A stretch of DNA of 7,836 nucleotides from Christensenellaceae bacterium (GTDB lineage Bacteria; Bacillota; Clostridia; Christensenellales; Borkfalkiaceae). The translations under genes and the position numbers were made by a program. The notes beneath the pieces are model-generated. The model had not been told where the DNA came from. It worked only from the letters and a program-made list of their open reading frames with translations, and did not search any database. This document shows, in pieces, positions 1 through 6,530 of this stretch (the first letter of the stretch is position 1; the number at the start of each line of letters is the position of its first letter). The stretch lies in NCBI GenBank assembly GCA_948482865.1, contig CAOMHR010000074.1, positions 1 through 7,836 of the forward strand, written 5' to 3'.

Positions 1-242
1 GGAACAGGATAATGAACCAGATAGAGCGGTACATACCTGTGTACATAAGCTGCGGGGGCAGCGAATTGGAAGGTTTGGACGATATACTGTCGAAGAAAGT
101 AATGCGCAAACTGGGTATGCAGAACCCTGTGTATATGCGCAATAATGCTGAAAAGCTGATAAGCTACATAGACGGATTGTTCGGTGACGGAAATATGCCG
201 CAGTGCAAAAACGTAATAACCCGTCTTCAACTCAGCGCTTAA
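1..242 (+). CDS. McrB-like AAA+ ATPase, C-terminal fragment (5' end outside window)
   Basis: This is the last 79 codons of a gene that begins upstream; the reading frame is open from base 3 and ends at TAA 240-242. The ATG at 12 is internal and is not a start: the matching Met lies at residue 379 of the complete ATPase at 1984-3348. The fragment covers the C-terminal helical lid region after the AAA+ core, beginning at the Asn-Arg-Ile that belongs to the FGNRI motif of the full copy. At protein level it differs from that copy at a single residue (Leu to Ile, four residues before the last). At DNA level I count 12 differences in 242 bases. Eleven are third-position changes, which indicates a functional paralogue and not a dead remnant. 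Its ATPase motifs are out of view, so the function is inherited from the full copy. The coiled-coil gene follows after 16 nt. Confidence 0.85.
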   Translation, partial: NRIMNQIERYIPVYISCGGSELEGLDDILSKKVMRKLGMQNPVYMRNNAEKLISYIDGLFGDGNMPQCKNVITRLQLSA

Positions 243-258
243 ATTTTTACAGGTAATT

Positions 259-1983
259 ATGAGTCAGCTTGATATTTTCTTCCGCGCGTTACAGGAGTAC
301 AAAAAACGCGCTTTAAACGCGGACGGAAGACAACTTAAAGATATTATTGCCGCCAACCCCGATTGCGAAAGGATAGAGGTTGTTAAAACCGATTGCAAAA
401 TCGACGCCGACTGGATAGAAGCGATTGAAGCGGGGCTTGTGCATATTGAAAAAGCCATCTGCGAAGAAAGGCAGTTCATCCGTTCGGACGGCGAAGTATT
501 GCCCATTGAAAAAATAAAACAGGTTTCAAAGGAGTCGGTCGAACACCTTGCCCGCCACAGCAATCTTCTGACAAGAGAGCCTGACGGCGCAGATATAATA
601 CCGGACAAACTGTTAACGGTCGAAAGACTGACCGACTACGGCGTTTATGAAAATAAGTTTTTGTATATGCTGCTATGCTACTTGCGCGACTTTGTAACTT
701 ACCGCTATGAGAAAATCTGCGAACTTACAAACGCGTACTCGGGCAGTCTTATCCTTAAAAAACAAGTGAAGAGCGGCGGCAGGACGACGGCTGTCGAAAT
801 TAAACTTGACGAGCGGATATCCGACGACGAATACGTATTCGCGAACAATCCCGTCAGGGACGAAATTGCAAGATTAGACTTGATTTTAAAGACGGTTGCA
901 ATGCTTCTGTCAACGCCGCTAATGGAAGACGTTTCAAAATTGCCGGTGATAAAACCGCCGATAACCGAAACAAACGTGCTTAAAATGAACAACAACTTCA
1001 AGGGCGCGAAAGAGCTGTATTATTTTCTTGCGGCTTACGATAAGGACGGTTTTGAAATTGAACAGACGACCGAAGCCATAAGCCCGTTTAAGGGCGAAAC
1101 GGCGCAGGACTTTGCTTTGAGCGTGCAGTTGCTCGCCTTTCTGACCTACGGGCACGGGCTTGGACTTTACGGCGGACTCAAAAAGCGCTACGCCGAAATT
1201 TTAAAAGAAGAAGAAAGGGAAAACGAGCGTAAACTTAAAGAGAAAATCAAAGACCTGAAAACGCGGATTGAAGAGACGGGCAAGGGCGCGGAAGAGTATA
1301 TGCTTTTGCTTGAACAGCTTAACCGTAGTCTTGAAGAAGACGCTCTTTCGCTTATCGCCGCAAAGGCGGAAATAGAAAAACGCAACGCGGATATAGCGCG
1401 GTTGCAGGGCGAAATTCAAAACCTTGCCGAAACGGTTACCCGACAGATTGAAGAAAAAAACAGGTTGCAAGCTCAGCACGCCGAAGAGACGGGTAAACTC
1501 GTTTCCGAGTGCGCGGCGCAAATACAGTATCTGAATGCGCGGCACGCGGAGGACGTGGCTAACGTCAAATCCGCCCACGCCGAAGAAATTGAAAACCTTA
1601 ACGAACTTAACGGTAAAAAGATAGATTATCTGCAAGAGCAGATTGTGACCGAACGCGGCCGCGCGCACGAAGAATATACCAAACTGCTGGATGATAAAAC
1701 GCGCGCGGACAGGGATATACAGGACCTTTTTGCGCAGTTGGAAGAAGTTAAAGAACAAAAACTTCTGGCGGACGCAAGTTTAAACGCCGTTAAAAAACAG
1801 TACGGTCTCGAAACGGGCGACTTTACGGCGGAGACGGACTTCGACGAATTGGAGCGGCAGTACAGCGCGCTGAAAGCTCTTTTTAAGGAAGAGTGGAAAA
1901 AGACGAAAAAGAAGATAAGGCGCGAAGTTTTGAAGCCGCAGAACAAAGAGAAAACGGACGGCGGAACGGACGATAAAGAATAA
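259..1983 (+). CDS. DUF2357-like protein with long C-terminal coiled coil
   Basis: The product has 574 residues and is cytoplasmic by appearance, with no signal peptide or membrane helix. The N-terminal half (about 1-305) is globular. Around residues 119-145 it carries a T-x-ERLTDYGVYENKFLYM segment, which resembles the 'ENRF' core of DUF2357, a family often found beside McrB-like ATPases and usually followed by a PD-(D/E)XK nuclease. Here no nuclease motif is visible. From about residue 308 to 535 the chain is a highly charged Glu/Lys/Gln/Ala coiled coil, including five 11-residue units at 407-461. It ends in a basic tail (KKTKKKIRR) and an acidic Asp/Lys/Glu terminus. The start ATG has only a weak AGGT Shine-Dalgarno, 16 nt after the previous stop, so translation is probably coupled. 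The stop abuts the ATG of the ATPase gene, suggesting the two products act as a pair. The DUF2357 assignment comes from motif memory and is moderate; the coiled coil is plain. The biochemical role is unknown. Confidence 0.75.
   Translation: MSQLDIFFRALQEYKKRALNADGRQLKDIIAANPDCERIEVVKTDCKIDADWIEAIEAGLVHIEKAICEERQFIRSDGEVLPIEKIKQVSKESVEHLARHSNLLTREPDGADIIPDKLLTVERLTDYGVYENKFLYMLLCYLRDFVTYRYEKICELTNAYSGSLILKKQVKSGGRTTAVEIKLDERISDDEYVFANNPVRDEIARLDLILKTVAMLLSTPLMEDVSKLPVIKPPITETNVLKMNNNFKGAKELYYFLAAYDKDGFEIEQTTEAISPFKGETAQDFALSVQLLAFLTYGHGLGLYGGLKKRYAEILKEEERENERKLKEKIKDLKTRIEETGKGAEEYMLLLEQLNRSLEEDALSLIAAKAEIEKRNADIARLQGEIQNLAETVTRQIEEKNRLQAQHAEETGKLVSECAAQIQYLNARHAEDVANVKSAHAEEIENLNELNGKKIDYLQEQIVTERGRAHEEYTKLLDDKTRADRDIQDLFAQLEEVKEQKLLADASLNAVKKQYGLETGDFTAETDFDELERQYSALKALFKEEWKKTKKKIRREVLKPQNKEKTDGGTDDKE
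1477..1641 (+). repeat. Five 11-residue (hendecad) coiled-coil units in the 259-1983 protein
   Basis: Residues 407-461 read as five consecutive 11-residue units. They start HAEETGKL, CAAQIQYL, HAEDVANV, HAEEIENL and NGKKIDYL. Position 2 is Ala/Gly, position 5 is Thr/Ile/Val and position 8 is Leu/Val in every unit. The periodicity fits a hendecad (right-handed or straight) coiled-coil segment inserted in an otherwise heptad-like region. The units are similar in protein but not highly identical in DNA. Confidence 0.6.
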
Positions 1984-3348
1984 ATGAAAAATAATGTTAA
2001 AACCAAAAAAATAATATTCGGCGTAATTATCGGCGTGTCTGCTGCTATCGGCGTGCTGCTTGCCGTCGCGCTCGCCATATATGCAAAGAGCGGCGCGGCT
2101 TCCGCGCACGCAGGACTTTTATACGCGGTTGCCGCTCTTATGATAATTCTGACGGCGTTGCTTTCGGTTTTATTCGCAATGATAATTTTAAAACGTAAAA
2201 ACTCCAAGCCCGAAGAAATTGAAGTTTCGGTGGACGGACAGGATATAACAGATAAAACGGAAGAGAAGGGAATACGGTTTGACGGACTTAGCAAATTAGA
2301 CGAAAATAAACTGAGTCTTGCGCGGGCAGACTACGACGAGAGCGCAACATTGCGTGGATTGTGCGACGGGTTCAGGAACTTTGCGGCGCACGAGCTGAAA
2401 CTGTATTACAGCGAAGCGGATATCCGTAGGTTTATATCGGGCATAGCGGTATCGCATATTCTGATATTGCAGGGCATGTCGGGTACGGGCAAGACTTCGC
2501 TTGCGTACGCGTTGGGCGAGTACTTAGACAACCCGTCGACGGTAATCCCCGTCCAGCCAATGTGGAAAGAACGCACTGATTTAATAGGCTATTTCAACGA
2601 ATTTACCAAACGCTTCAACGAGACGGATTTACTTAAAAAGATGTACGAAGCGAATTACAGCAGGGACATATACGTAACTGTACTGGACGAAATGAACATA
2701 GCGAGAGTAGAGTACTACTTTGCGGAGTTTCTGTCGTTGCTGGAATTGCCCGACGCGGATAAACGCCAGCTGAGCGTGGTGACTGACGAGTGGGAGCGCG
2801 ACCCTGCGCAACTGCACGGGGGGCATATAAAACTTCCTGAGAATATGTGGTTTATAGGCACGGCAAACAACGACGATTCTACGTTTGCTATATCTGATAA
2901 AGTGTATGACAGGGCAATGGTAATGGACCTTGAAACTAAGGCTGAACCGTTTTCGGCGGAACAGACGGAGCGACTGCACATAACGTATGACAAGTTCGAA
3001 GAGTTGGTGAAAGCGGCGCAGGGCGAGTACTGTCTGACTGAGCGTAACAGACGGCGGCTGAAAGAGCTGGACGGATATATGATAAAGAAGTTCAAGATAA
3101 CGTTCGGGAACAGGATAATGAACCAGATAGAGCGGTACATACCTGTGTACATAAGCTGCGGTGGCAGCGAATTGGAAGGTTTGGACGACATACTGTCAAA
3201 GAAGGTAATGCGTAAACTTGGTATGCAGAACCCAGTGTATATGCGCAATAATGCGGAAAAGCTGATAAGCTACATAGACGGATTGTTCGGCGACGGAAAT
3301 ATGCCGCAGTGCAAAAACGTGATAACCCGTATCCAACTCAGCGCTTAA
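1984..3348 (+). CDS. Membrane-anchored McrB-like AAA+ ATPase
   Basis: The product has 454 residues. Two hydrophobic helices at about 10-33 and 44-69 form a hairpin with positive residues on both outer flanks (KTKK before, KRKNSK after). The rest of the chain therefore faces the cytoplasm. After a charged linker comes a AAA+ domain at about 140-380. Walker A is GMSGTGKTS (164-172, Lys170) and Walker B is VTVLDEMN (231-238, Asp235/Glu236), followed by ARVEYYFAEFLSLLE, typical of the McrB-like branch. Between them lies a QPMWKERTDLIGYFN segment (191-205). Sensor 1 is IGTANNDDSTF (Asn295), then SDKVYDRAM with a likely arginine finger at Arg310. The C-terminal FGNRIMNQIERY supplies a sensor-2-like Arg377. 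All catalytic elements look intact. The start ATG directly follows the TAA of the coiled-coil gene with zero spacing and has no clear Shine-Dalgarno, so re-initiation or coupling is likely. MoxR-type ATPases are the alternative assignment, but the Walker B context favours McrB-like. The partner and substrate are unknown. Confidence 0.88.
   Translation: MKNNVKTKKIIFGVIIGVSAAIGVLLAVALAIYAKSGAASAHAGLLYAVAALMIILTALLSVLFAMIILKRKNSKPEEIEVSVDGQDITDKTEEKGIRFDGLSKLDENKLSLARADYDESATLRGLCDGFRNFAAHELKLYYSEADIRRFISGIAVSHILILQGMSGTGKTSLAYALGEYLDNPSTVIPVQPMWKERTDLIGYFNEFTKRFNETDLLKKMYEANYSRDIYVTVLDEMNIARVEYYFAEFLSLLELPDADKRQLSVVTDEWERDPAQLHGGHIKLPENMWFIGTANNDDSTFAISDKVYDRAMVMDLETKAEPFSAEQTERLHITYDKFEELVKAAQGEYCLTERNRRRLKELDGYMIKKFKITFGNRIMNQIERYIPVYISCGGSELEGLDDILSKKVMRKLGMQNPVYMRNNAEKLISYIDGLFGDGNMPQCKNVITRIQLSA
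3107..3348 (+). repeat. Direct duplicate of bases 1-242 (ATPase 3' end)
   Basis: Aligned base for base at an offset of 3106, the two segments differ at 12 of 242 positions by hand count (about 95% identity, no gaps). The differences are silent third-position changes plus one codon (CTT versus ATC). Similarity stops at the stop codon: the downstream intergenic sequences are unrelated. The left extent of the duplication cannot be seen because the first copy runs off the window. Confidence 0.9.
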
Positions 3349-3364
3349 AAAAAGCAACGCTTTA

Positions 3365-3371
3365 AAGGAGG
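3365..3371 (+). promoter_or_regulatory. Strong Shine-Dalgarno (AAGGAGG) for the transglutaminase gene
   Basis: AAGGAGG ends 5 nt before the ATG at 3377. It decides the start: an in-frame GTG at 3371-3373 overlaps the ribosome binding site itself and cannot be the initiator. This is much stronger than the sites of the two genes upstream, so this gene probably initiates independently within the same transcript. Confidence 0.85.
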
Positions 3372-3376
3372 TGTCT

Positions 3377-6300
3377 ATGACGAAAAAATCGAAAATAATT
3401 TACATTGTCGGCTCTGTCGCCATAGGCATTATTGCGGCGCTGATAATAATCTTCGGGCTTATGCTGGGCGGTGTTATAAACACGCGCGGCAACAAACTTG
3501 TAATATCTTCCGTTTCGCGCGAGTTTGTGTATAACGGCGAAGAGCGTTCCGACGGCGGCTGGCAGCTTGCAAGCGGAAAACTTGCCAACGGGCATAAAGT
3601 GGTCGCAGAAGTTACGGGAAAGCAGAAAGACGCGGGCAGCAGTTTAAATTACATAAGCGCGACCGTCGTGGACAAAGACGGCGCGGACGTGACTTCGTCT
3701 TACGATATAGACTACCGTACGGGTACCATTACTGTGCTTGCCCGTCCCGTTACCCTGACTACCGCGGGGCGGGAAAAGACTTACGACGGGGAAGAACTTT
3801 CTTTGCCGGAGTGGGAGATAACCAAGGGCAGTCTTGTAAAGGGACAGGAAATTTCCGTAACTATGTCGGCGGCTATAACCGACGCGGGCGAAGTTGAAAA
3901 TTCGGCGGCGGCGCAGATTTTCGACGGCGAGACGGACGTGACTTCGAATTACGATATCACTTACGACACGGGCGTTTTAAAGGTTAAGCCCATAGAGCTG
4001 CACTTTATTACCCCCACCCTTTCCAAAACATACGACGGCAAGCCGCTGTTTTCCGACCCCGAAGAATATGAATGGGTGAGCGGCTCGTTGTTGAAAGGAC
4101 ACTACGTCAGGTCGATGAAAGTCATTGGCTTAATCAAGGATATCGGCAGCGTGGAAAACGCGGTTGAGATAAAAATTGCCGGTGCGAACGGCGCGGATAT
4201 TTCTCACAATTACAAGGCTGTGACAGACGAAGGAACGCTTACGGTGCGCGGCTTCGGCATAACGATAAGCACGTCTTCGAGCGAAAAAATTTACGACGGC
4301 ACTCCGCTTGTGAATCCCGAATGGACGCTGCACGCAAGCACGCCTTTAATTGCGGGGCATAAAATAACCACTCTGGTTATGCCCGCTTCGCAGACAAACG
4401 CGGGTTCTTCGCCGAACGAAATTACGCAGCTTGTAATTTCCGGCGAAAACGGCGAAGACGTAACCGCAAATTACGAAATAAATTACTCTATAGGCACGCT
4501 CGTGGTTTTGCCCCGACAGCTGACCGTGCAAAGCGGCAGCGCGACAAAAAATTACGACGGCAAGCCACTGACCTGCAAAGAGTGGAAATTTACTTCCGTT
4601 TACGGACCCGTTTCGGGACACCGCGCGGAAGCGGTTATTACGGGAACTATAACCGAACCCGGTCAGCGCGACAACACCATTGCGCAGGTTATAATCTGGG
4701 ACGGCAACGGCAAAGACGCTACGGGCAACTACGAAATTACCGTTGACGAAGGGCTTCTGATAGTCAAGGGCGAAGGTACGGGGCCGAACACGGGCGATCT
4801 GGACCAGAGCGGAAATATAAGCGGCGGCGTGAGCGGCGGACCGGGGAGCGGACAGGAACCGTTCGTTGCGCTGGCGGTAAAAACGCAGAGCGGCGGCGCG
4901 GTTTATCTGCGGCTTAAAAGTTTCGGCGGATACAACGGAACAAAGTGGTCGGAAGCGCGGGAGTATTCCAAAACTTATTTGGGTTACAGCTTTAACTATT
5001 TAACGGGTTTTGCTCTGCAAAGAGCGGGCTATGTTCCCGAAAACATAAGCATATCCGTTTACGGCACGGGGTATTATCTGCCCTATTATATGGCTTCGGG
5101 CGAATATGACTACGATATTCAGACAAGCGACGTTTACAATAAAGGAAGTTCTGAAAACTACTCGCTTAAATATTACCCCTACGACTATTTGTCCGAACCC
5201 GATTTAACTGCTTTGGAAGGCTCAGACGTAAACGATTACACCGCTTTCGTACACGCGAATTATACTGCCGTACCCGCTTCGGCAAGGGACTATCTGCAAA
5301 GCGTGATAGACAGCCGTAACTGGAAAATCAGCGATAAAGACGTTATTGAAAAAGTTGCGCTTTATATCAGGAACGCGGCGACTTACAACCTTGAATACGA
5401 CAGAACTCTGGACAGCCAAAACGATATAGTAGTTGCTTTCTTAAAAGATTATAAAGAAGGAATATGCCAGCACTACGCAAGCGCGGCAACCCTTATTTTC
5501 AGGCAGCTCGGTATACCCGCGCGCTATACCATAGGCTACGTTGCCGACACGGTTGCGGGCGAGTGGACGGAAGTCACAACGGAAAACGCGCACGCATGGG
5601 TTGAAGTATATATAGACGGCGCGGGCTGGGTGCAGATTGAAGTCACGGGCGGAGATTTTGCGGGCGGCATATTGGGTCCCGACGGCAGCGGCGGTTCGAA
5701 CGGTGGCAGCGGCACGGACGGCGAATATGAAGAACTCTTTACCGTCAGCCCCGTTAAGGAATATTATAAATACGACGGCAGAACAGCGTTCAGACATTCG
5801 GGCGCGGTGCGCGGACTGAGCAGCCTTACGGAAAAAGGTTTTACGTACAGGGCGCAAATTTCAGGTTCGTTCAAAGCTCCCGGTAAATACAGCGTAAGTA
5901 TAGTTTCGCTCGAAATTTTCAATGCCGCGGGCGAAGACGTAACCGCACAGTACGCCGTAACTTTCAAAAAGGGCGTTTTGCAGGTGTACCAGTACGAAAT
6001 TACCGTTACTACGGGCGGCGCGTCAAAGACTTACGACGGGCTTGCGCTCACTTCGGACGAGTGCAAAATTTCACAGGGACATCTTGCGGAAGGTCACTCT
6101 TTCGAGTACTTTAACACAACCGCTTCGCGCACGGACGCGGGCGTGAGCATTAATTCTTACCGGCTTAAAATAATAGACCGCGGCGGCGAAGACGTAACTT
6201 TTAAGTATAAAATAAATTCGTCTTACGGACTGCTTGCCGTTACCGCGCGTGAAATTACCCTTACCGCGGGCAGCGCGCATAAAGTTTACGACGGTGTTCC

Positions 6301-6511
6301 GCTCACCTGCAACAAATATGAAATTACCGCAGGCACTCTTGCGGAAGGTCAGGTCTGCCGCGTTGTCGTTTCGGGTTCCAATCCCGGTAAGGCTGGTAGC
6401 GCGGAAAACAAAATTCTCAGCGCGGCGGTATCCGACTCGGACGGTCGCGACGTGACGGCTAACTATAAAATTACAACGGCAAACGGACTGCTTACCGTAT
6501 ACCCTAACTAA
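3377..6511 (+). CDS. Membrane-anchored YDG-repeat transglutaminase-like protein
   Basis: The product has 1044 residues. A Lys-rich start and one membrane helix at about 7-34 anchor it with the bulk outside the cell; no signal peptidase site or LPXTG sorting signal is seen. Five YDG/MBG-type Ig-like repeats follow (39-464), then a Gly/Ser-rich linker (466-495). Residues 497-640 resemble the beta region before the transglutaminase core in TgpA-like proteins (VYLRLK at 509, then YNGTKW ending at Trp524). The transglutaminase core at about 640-758 has Cys697 in GICQHYASAATL, His739 in ENAHAWVEVYI, and an acidic third residue, Glu755 in WVQIEVT, where Asp is usual. A second Gly-rich linker (758-782) leads to three more repeats (785-1044), and the chain ends with the last repeat. 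Members of this superfamily act as crosslinking enzymes or as cysteine proteases, so the reaction cannot be told from sequence. The gene follows the ATPase after 28 nt, which suggests that the ATPase pair affects its assembly or activity (inference). Confidence 0.88.
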   Translation: MTKKSKIIYIVGSVAIGIIAALIIIFGLMLGGVINTRGNKLVISSVSREFVYNGEERSDGGWQLASGKLANGHKVVAEVTGKQKDAGSSLNYISATVVDKDGADVTSSYDIDYRTGTITVLARPVTLTTAGREKTYDGEELSLPEWEITKGSLVKGQEISVTMSAAITDAGEVENSAAAQIFDGETDVTSNYDITYDTGVLKVKPIELHFITPTLSKTYDGKPLFSDPEEYEWVSGSLLKGHYVRSMKVIGLIKDIGSVENAVEIKIAGANGADISHNYKAVTDEGTLTVRGFGITISTSSSEKIYDGTPLVNPEWTLHASTPLIAGHKITTLVMPASQTNAGSSPNEITQLVISGENGEDVTANYEINYSIGTLVVLPRQLTVQSGSATKNYDGKPLTCKEWKFTSVYGPVSGHRAEAVITGTITEPGQRDNTIAQVIIWDGNGKDATGNYEITVDEGLLIVKGEGTGPNTGDLDQSGNISGGVSGGPGSGQEPFVALAVKTQSGGAVYLRLKSFGGYNGTKWSEAREYSKTYLGYSFNYLTGFALQRAGYVPENISISVYGTGYYLPYYMASGEYDYDIQTSDVYNKGSSENYSLKYYPYDYLSEPDLTALEGSDVNDYTAFVHANYTAVPASARDYLQSVIDSRNWKISDKDVIEKVALYIRNAATYNLEYDRTLDSQNDIVVAFLKDYKEGICQHYASAATLIFRQLGIPARYTIGYVADTVAGEWTEVTTENAHAWVEVYIDGAGWVQIEVTGGDFAGGILGPDGSGGSNGGSGTDGEYEELFTVSPVKEYYKYDGRTAFRHSGAVRGLSSLTEKGFTYRAQISGSFKAPGKYSVSIVSLEIFNAAGEDVTAQYAVTFKKGVLQVYQYEITVTTGGASKTYDGLALTSDECKISQGHLAEGHSFEYFNTTASRTDAGVSINSYRLKIIDRGGEDVTFKYKINSSYGLLAVTAREITLTAGSAHKVYDGVPLTCNKYEITAGTLAEGQVCRVVVSGSNPGKAGSAENKILSAAVSDSDGRDVTANYKITTANGLLTVYPN
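3491..4768 (+). repeat. Five tandem YDG/MBG-type Ig-like repeats (first block)
   Basis: The repeats are about 83-87 residues each, at nt 3491-3742, 3746-3997, 3998-4258, 4259-4519 and 4520-4768. Each opens with a beta strand followed by a (K)xYDG motif: Tyr52 (as YNG), Tyr136, Tyr219, Tyr306 and Tyr393. Each then has a G-H/Q strand, a D-A-G-like turn, a G-x-DVTxNY-like motif, and a closing strand of the type GTLTV. Such repeats are typical of bacterial surface proteins, where they act as stalks or adhesive modules. Repeats are diverged in DNA, so this is not a recent expansion. Confidence 0.85.
5280..5650 (+). other. Transglutaminase-like catalytic core (domain within 3377-6511)
   Basis: Approximate extent of the papain-like fold. 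The Cys697 codon is at 5465-5467, His739 at 5591-5593 and the acidic residue Glu755 at 5639-5641. The order and spacing (Cys, then His 42 residues later, then acid 16 residues later) match the Transglut_core pattern. RQLGIPARYTIGYV between Cys and His is the usual conserved strand region. Confidence 0.85.
5735..6508 (+). repeat. Three tandem YDG/MBG-type repeats (second block)
   Basis: The repeats lie at nt 5735-5992, 5999-6250 and 6254-6508, with YDG at Tyr799, Tyr886 and Tyr971. The first is degenerate around its YDG motif (KYDGRTAFRHSG) but keeps the GEDVTAQY and closing GVLQV strands. The last two are canonical (SKTYDGLALTS, HKVYDGVPLTC). The protein ends right after the final GLLTV strand, so the C-terminus is a bare repeat. 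Confidence 0.82.
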
Positions 6512-6517
6512 AATCTG

Positions 6518-6525
6518 AAAGGAGA
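6518..6525 (+). promoter_or_regulatory. Shine-Dalgarno (AAAGGAGA) for the 6531 gene
   Basis: AAAGGAGA lies 5 nt before the ATG at 6531, in a 19-nt gap after the previous TAA. It supports that ATG as the start of a gene with no stop codon inside the window. Confidence 0.8.
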
Positions 6526-6530
6526 GCGCA

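Noticed and set aside
12..242. A free-standing 76-residue gene starting at ATG 12
   Set aside because: The frame is open upstream to the window edge and the sequence matches the C-terminal end of the full ATPase, so the ATG is internal.
1626..2294. Long minus-strand open frame (222 codons), and another at 1201-1758
   Set aside because: Both lie opposite well-supported genes and give Ser- or Phe-rich low-complexity translations with no recognisable motif, as expected for shadows of Glu/Lys-rich coding sequence.
1984..3348. A type IV restriction system (McrB plus McrC) reading of the ATPase and its partner
   Set aside because: No nuclease motif is visible in the partner, the ATPase is membrane-tethered, and the downstream genes are surface proteins.
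3351..3363. Small inverted repeat AAAGC-AAC-GCTTT as a terminator
   Set aside because: A 5-bp AT-rich stem with a 3-nt loop and no following T-run is too weak, and the next gene's ribosome binding site starts immediately after it.
3371..3376. GTG at 3371 as the start of the transglutaminase gene
   Set aside because: It overlaps the AAGGAGG ribosome binding site; ATG 3377 has ideal spacing.
3491..4768. CRISPR-like or tandem DNA repeat array
   Set aside because: The periodicity is about 250-260 nt and is visible only at protein level as Ig-like domains; there are no short identical repeats with spacers.
6234..6455. Small plus-strand open frames inside the transglutaminase gene (also 5637-5819)
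   Set aside because: Out-of-frame overlaps with clear YDG or linker coding sequence; translations are Arg/Ala-rich with no motif and no ribosome binding site.
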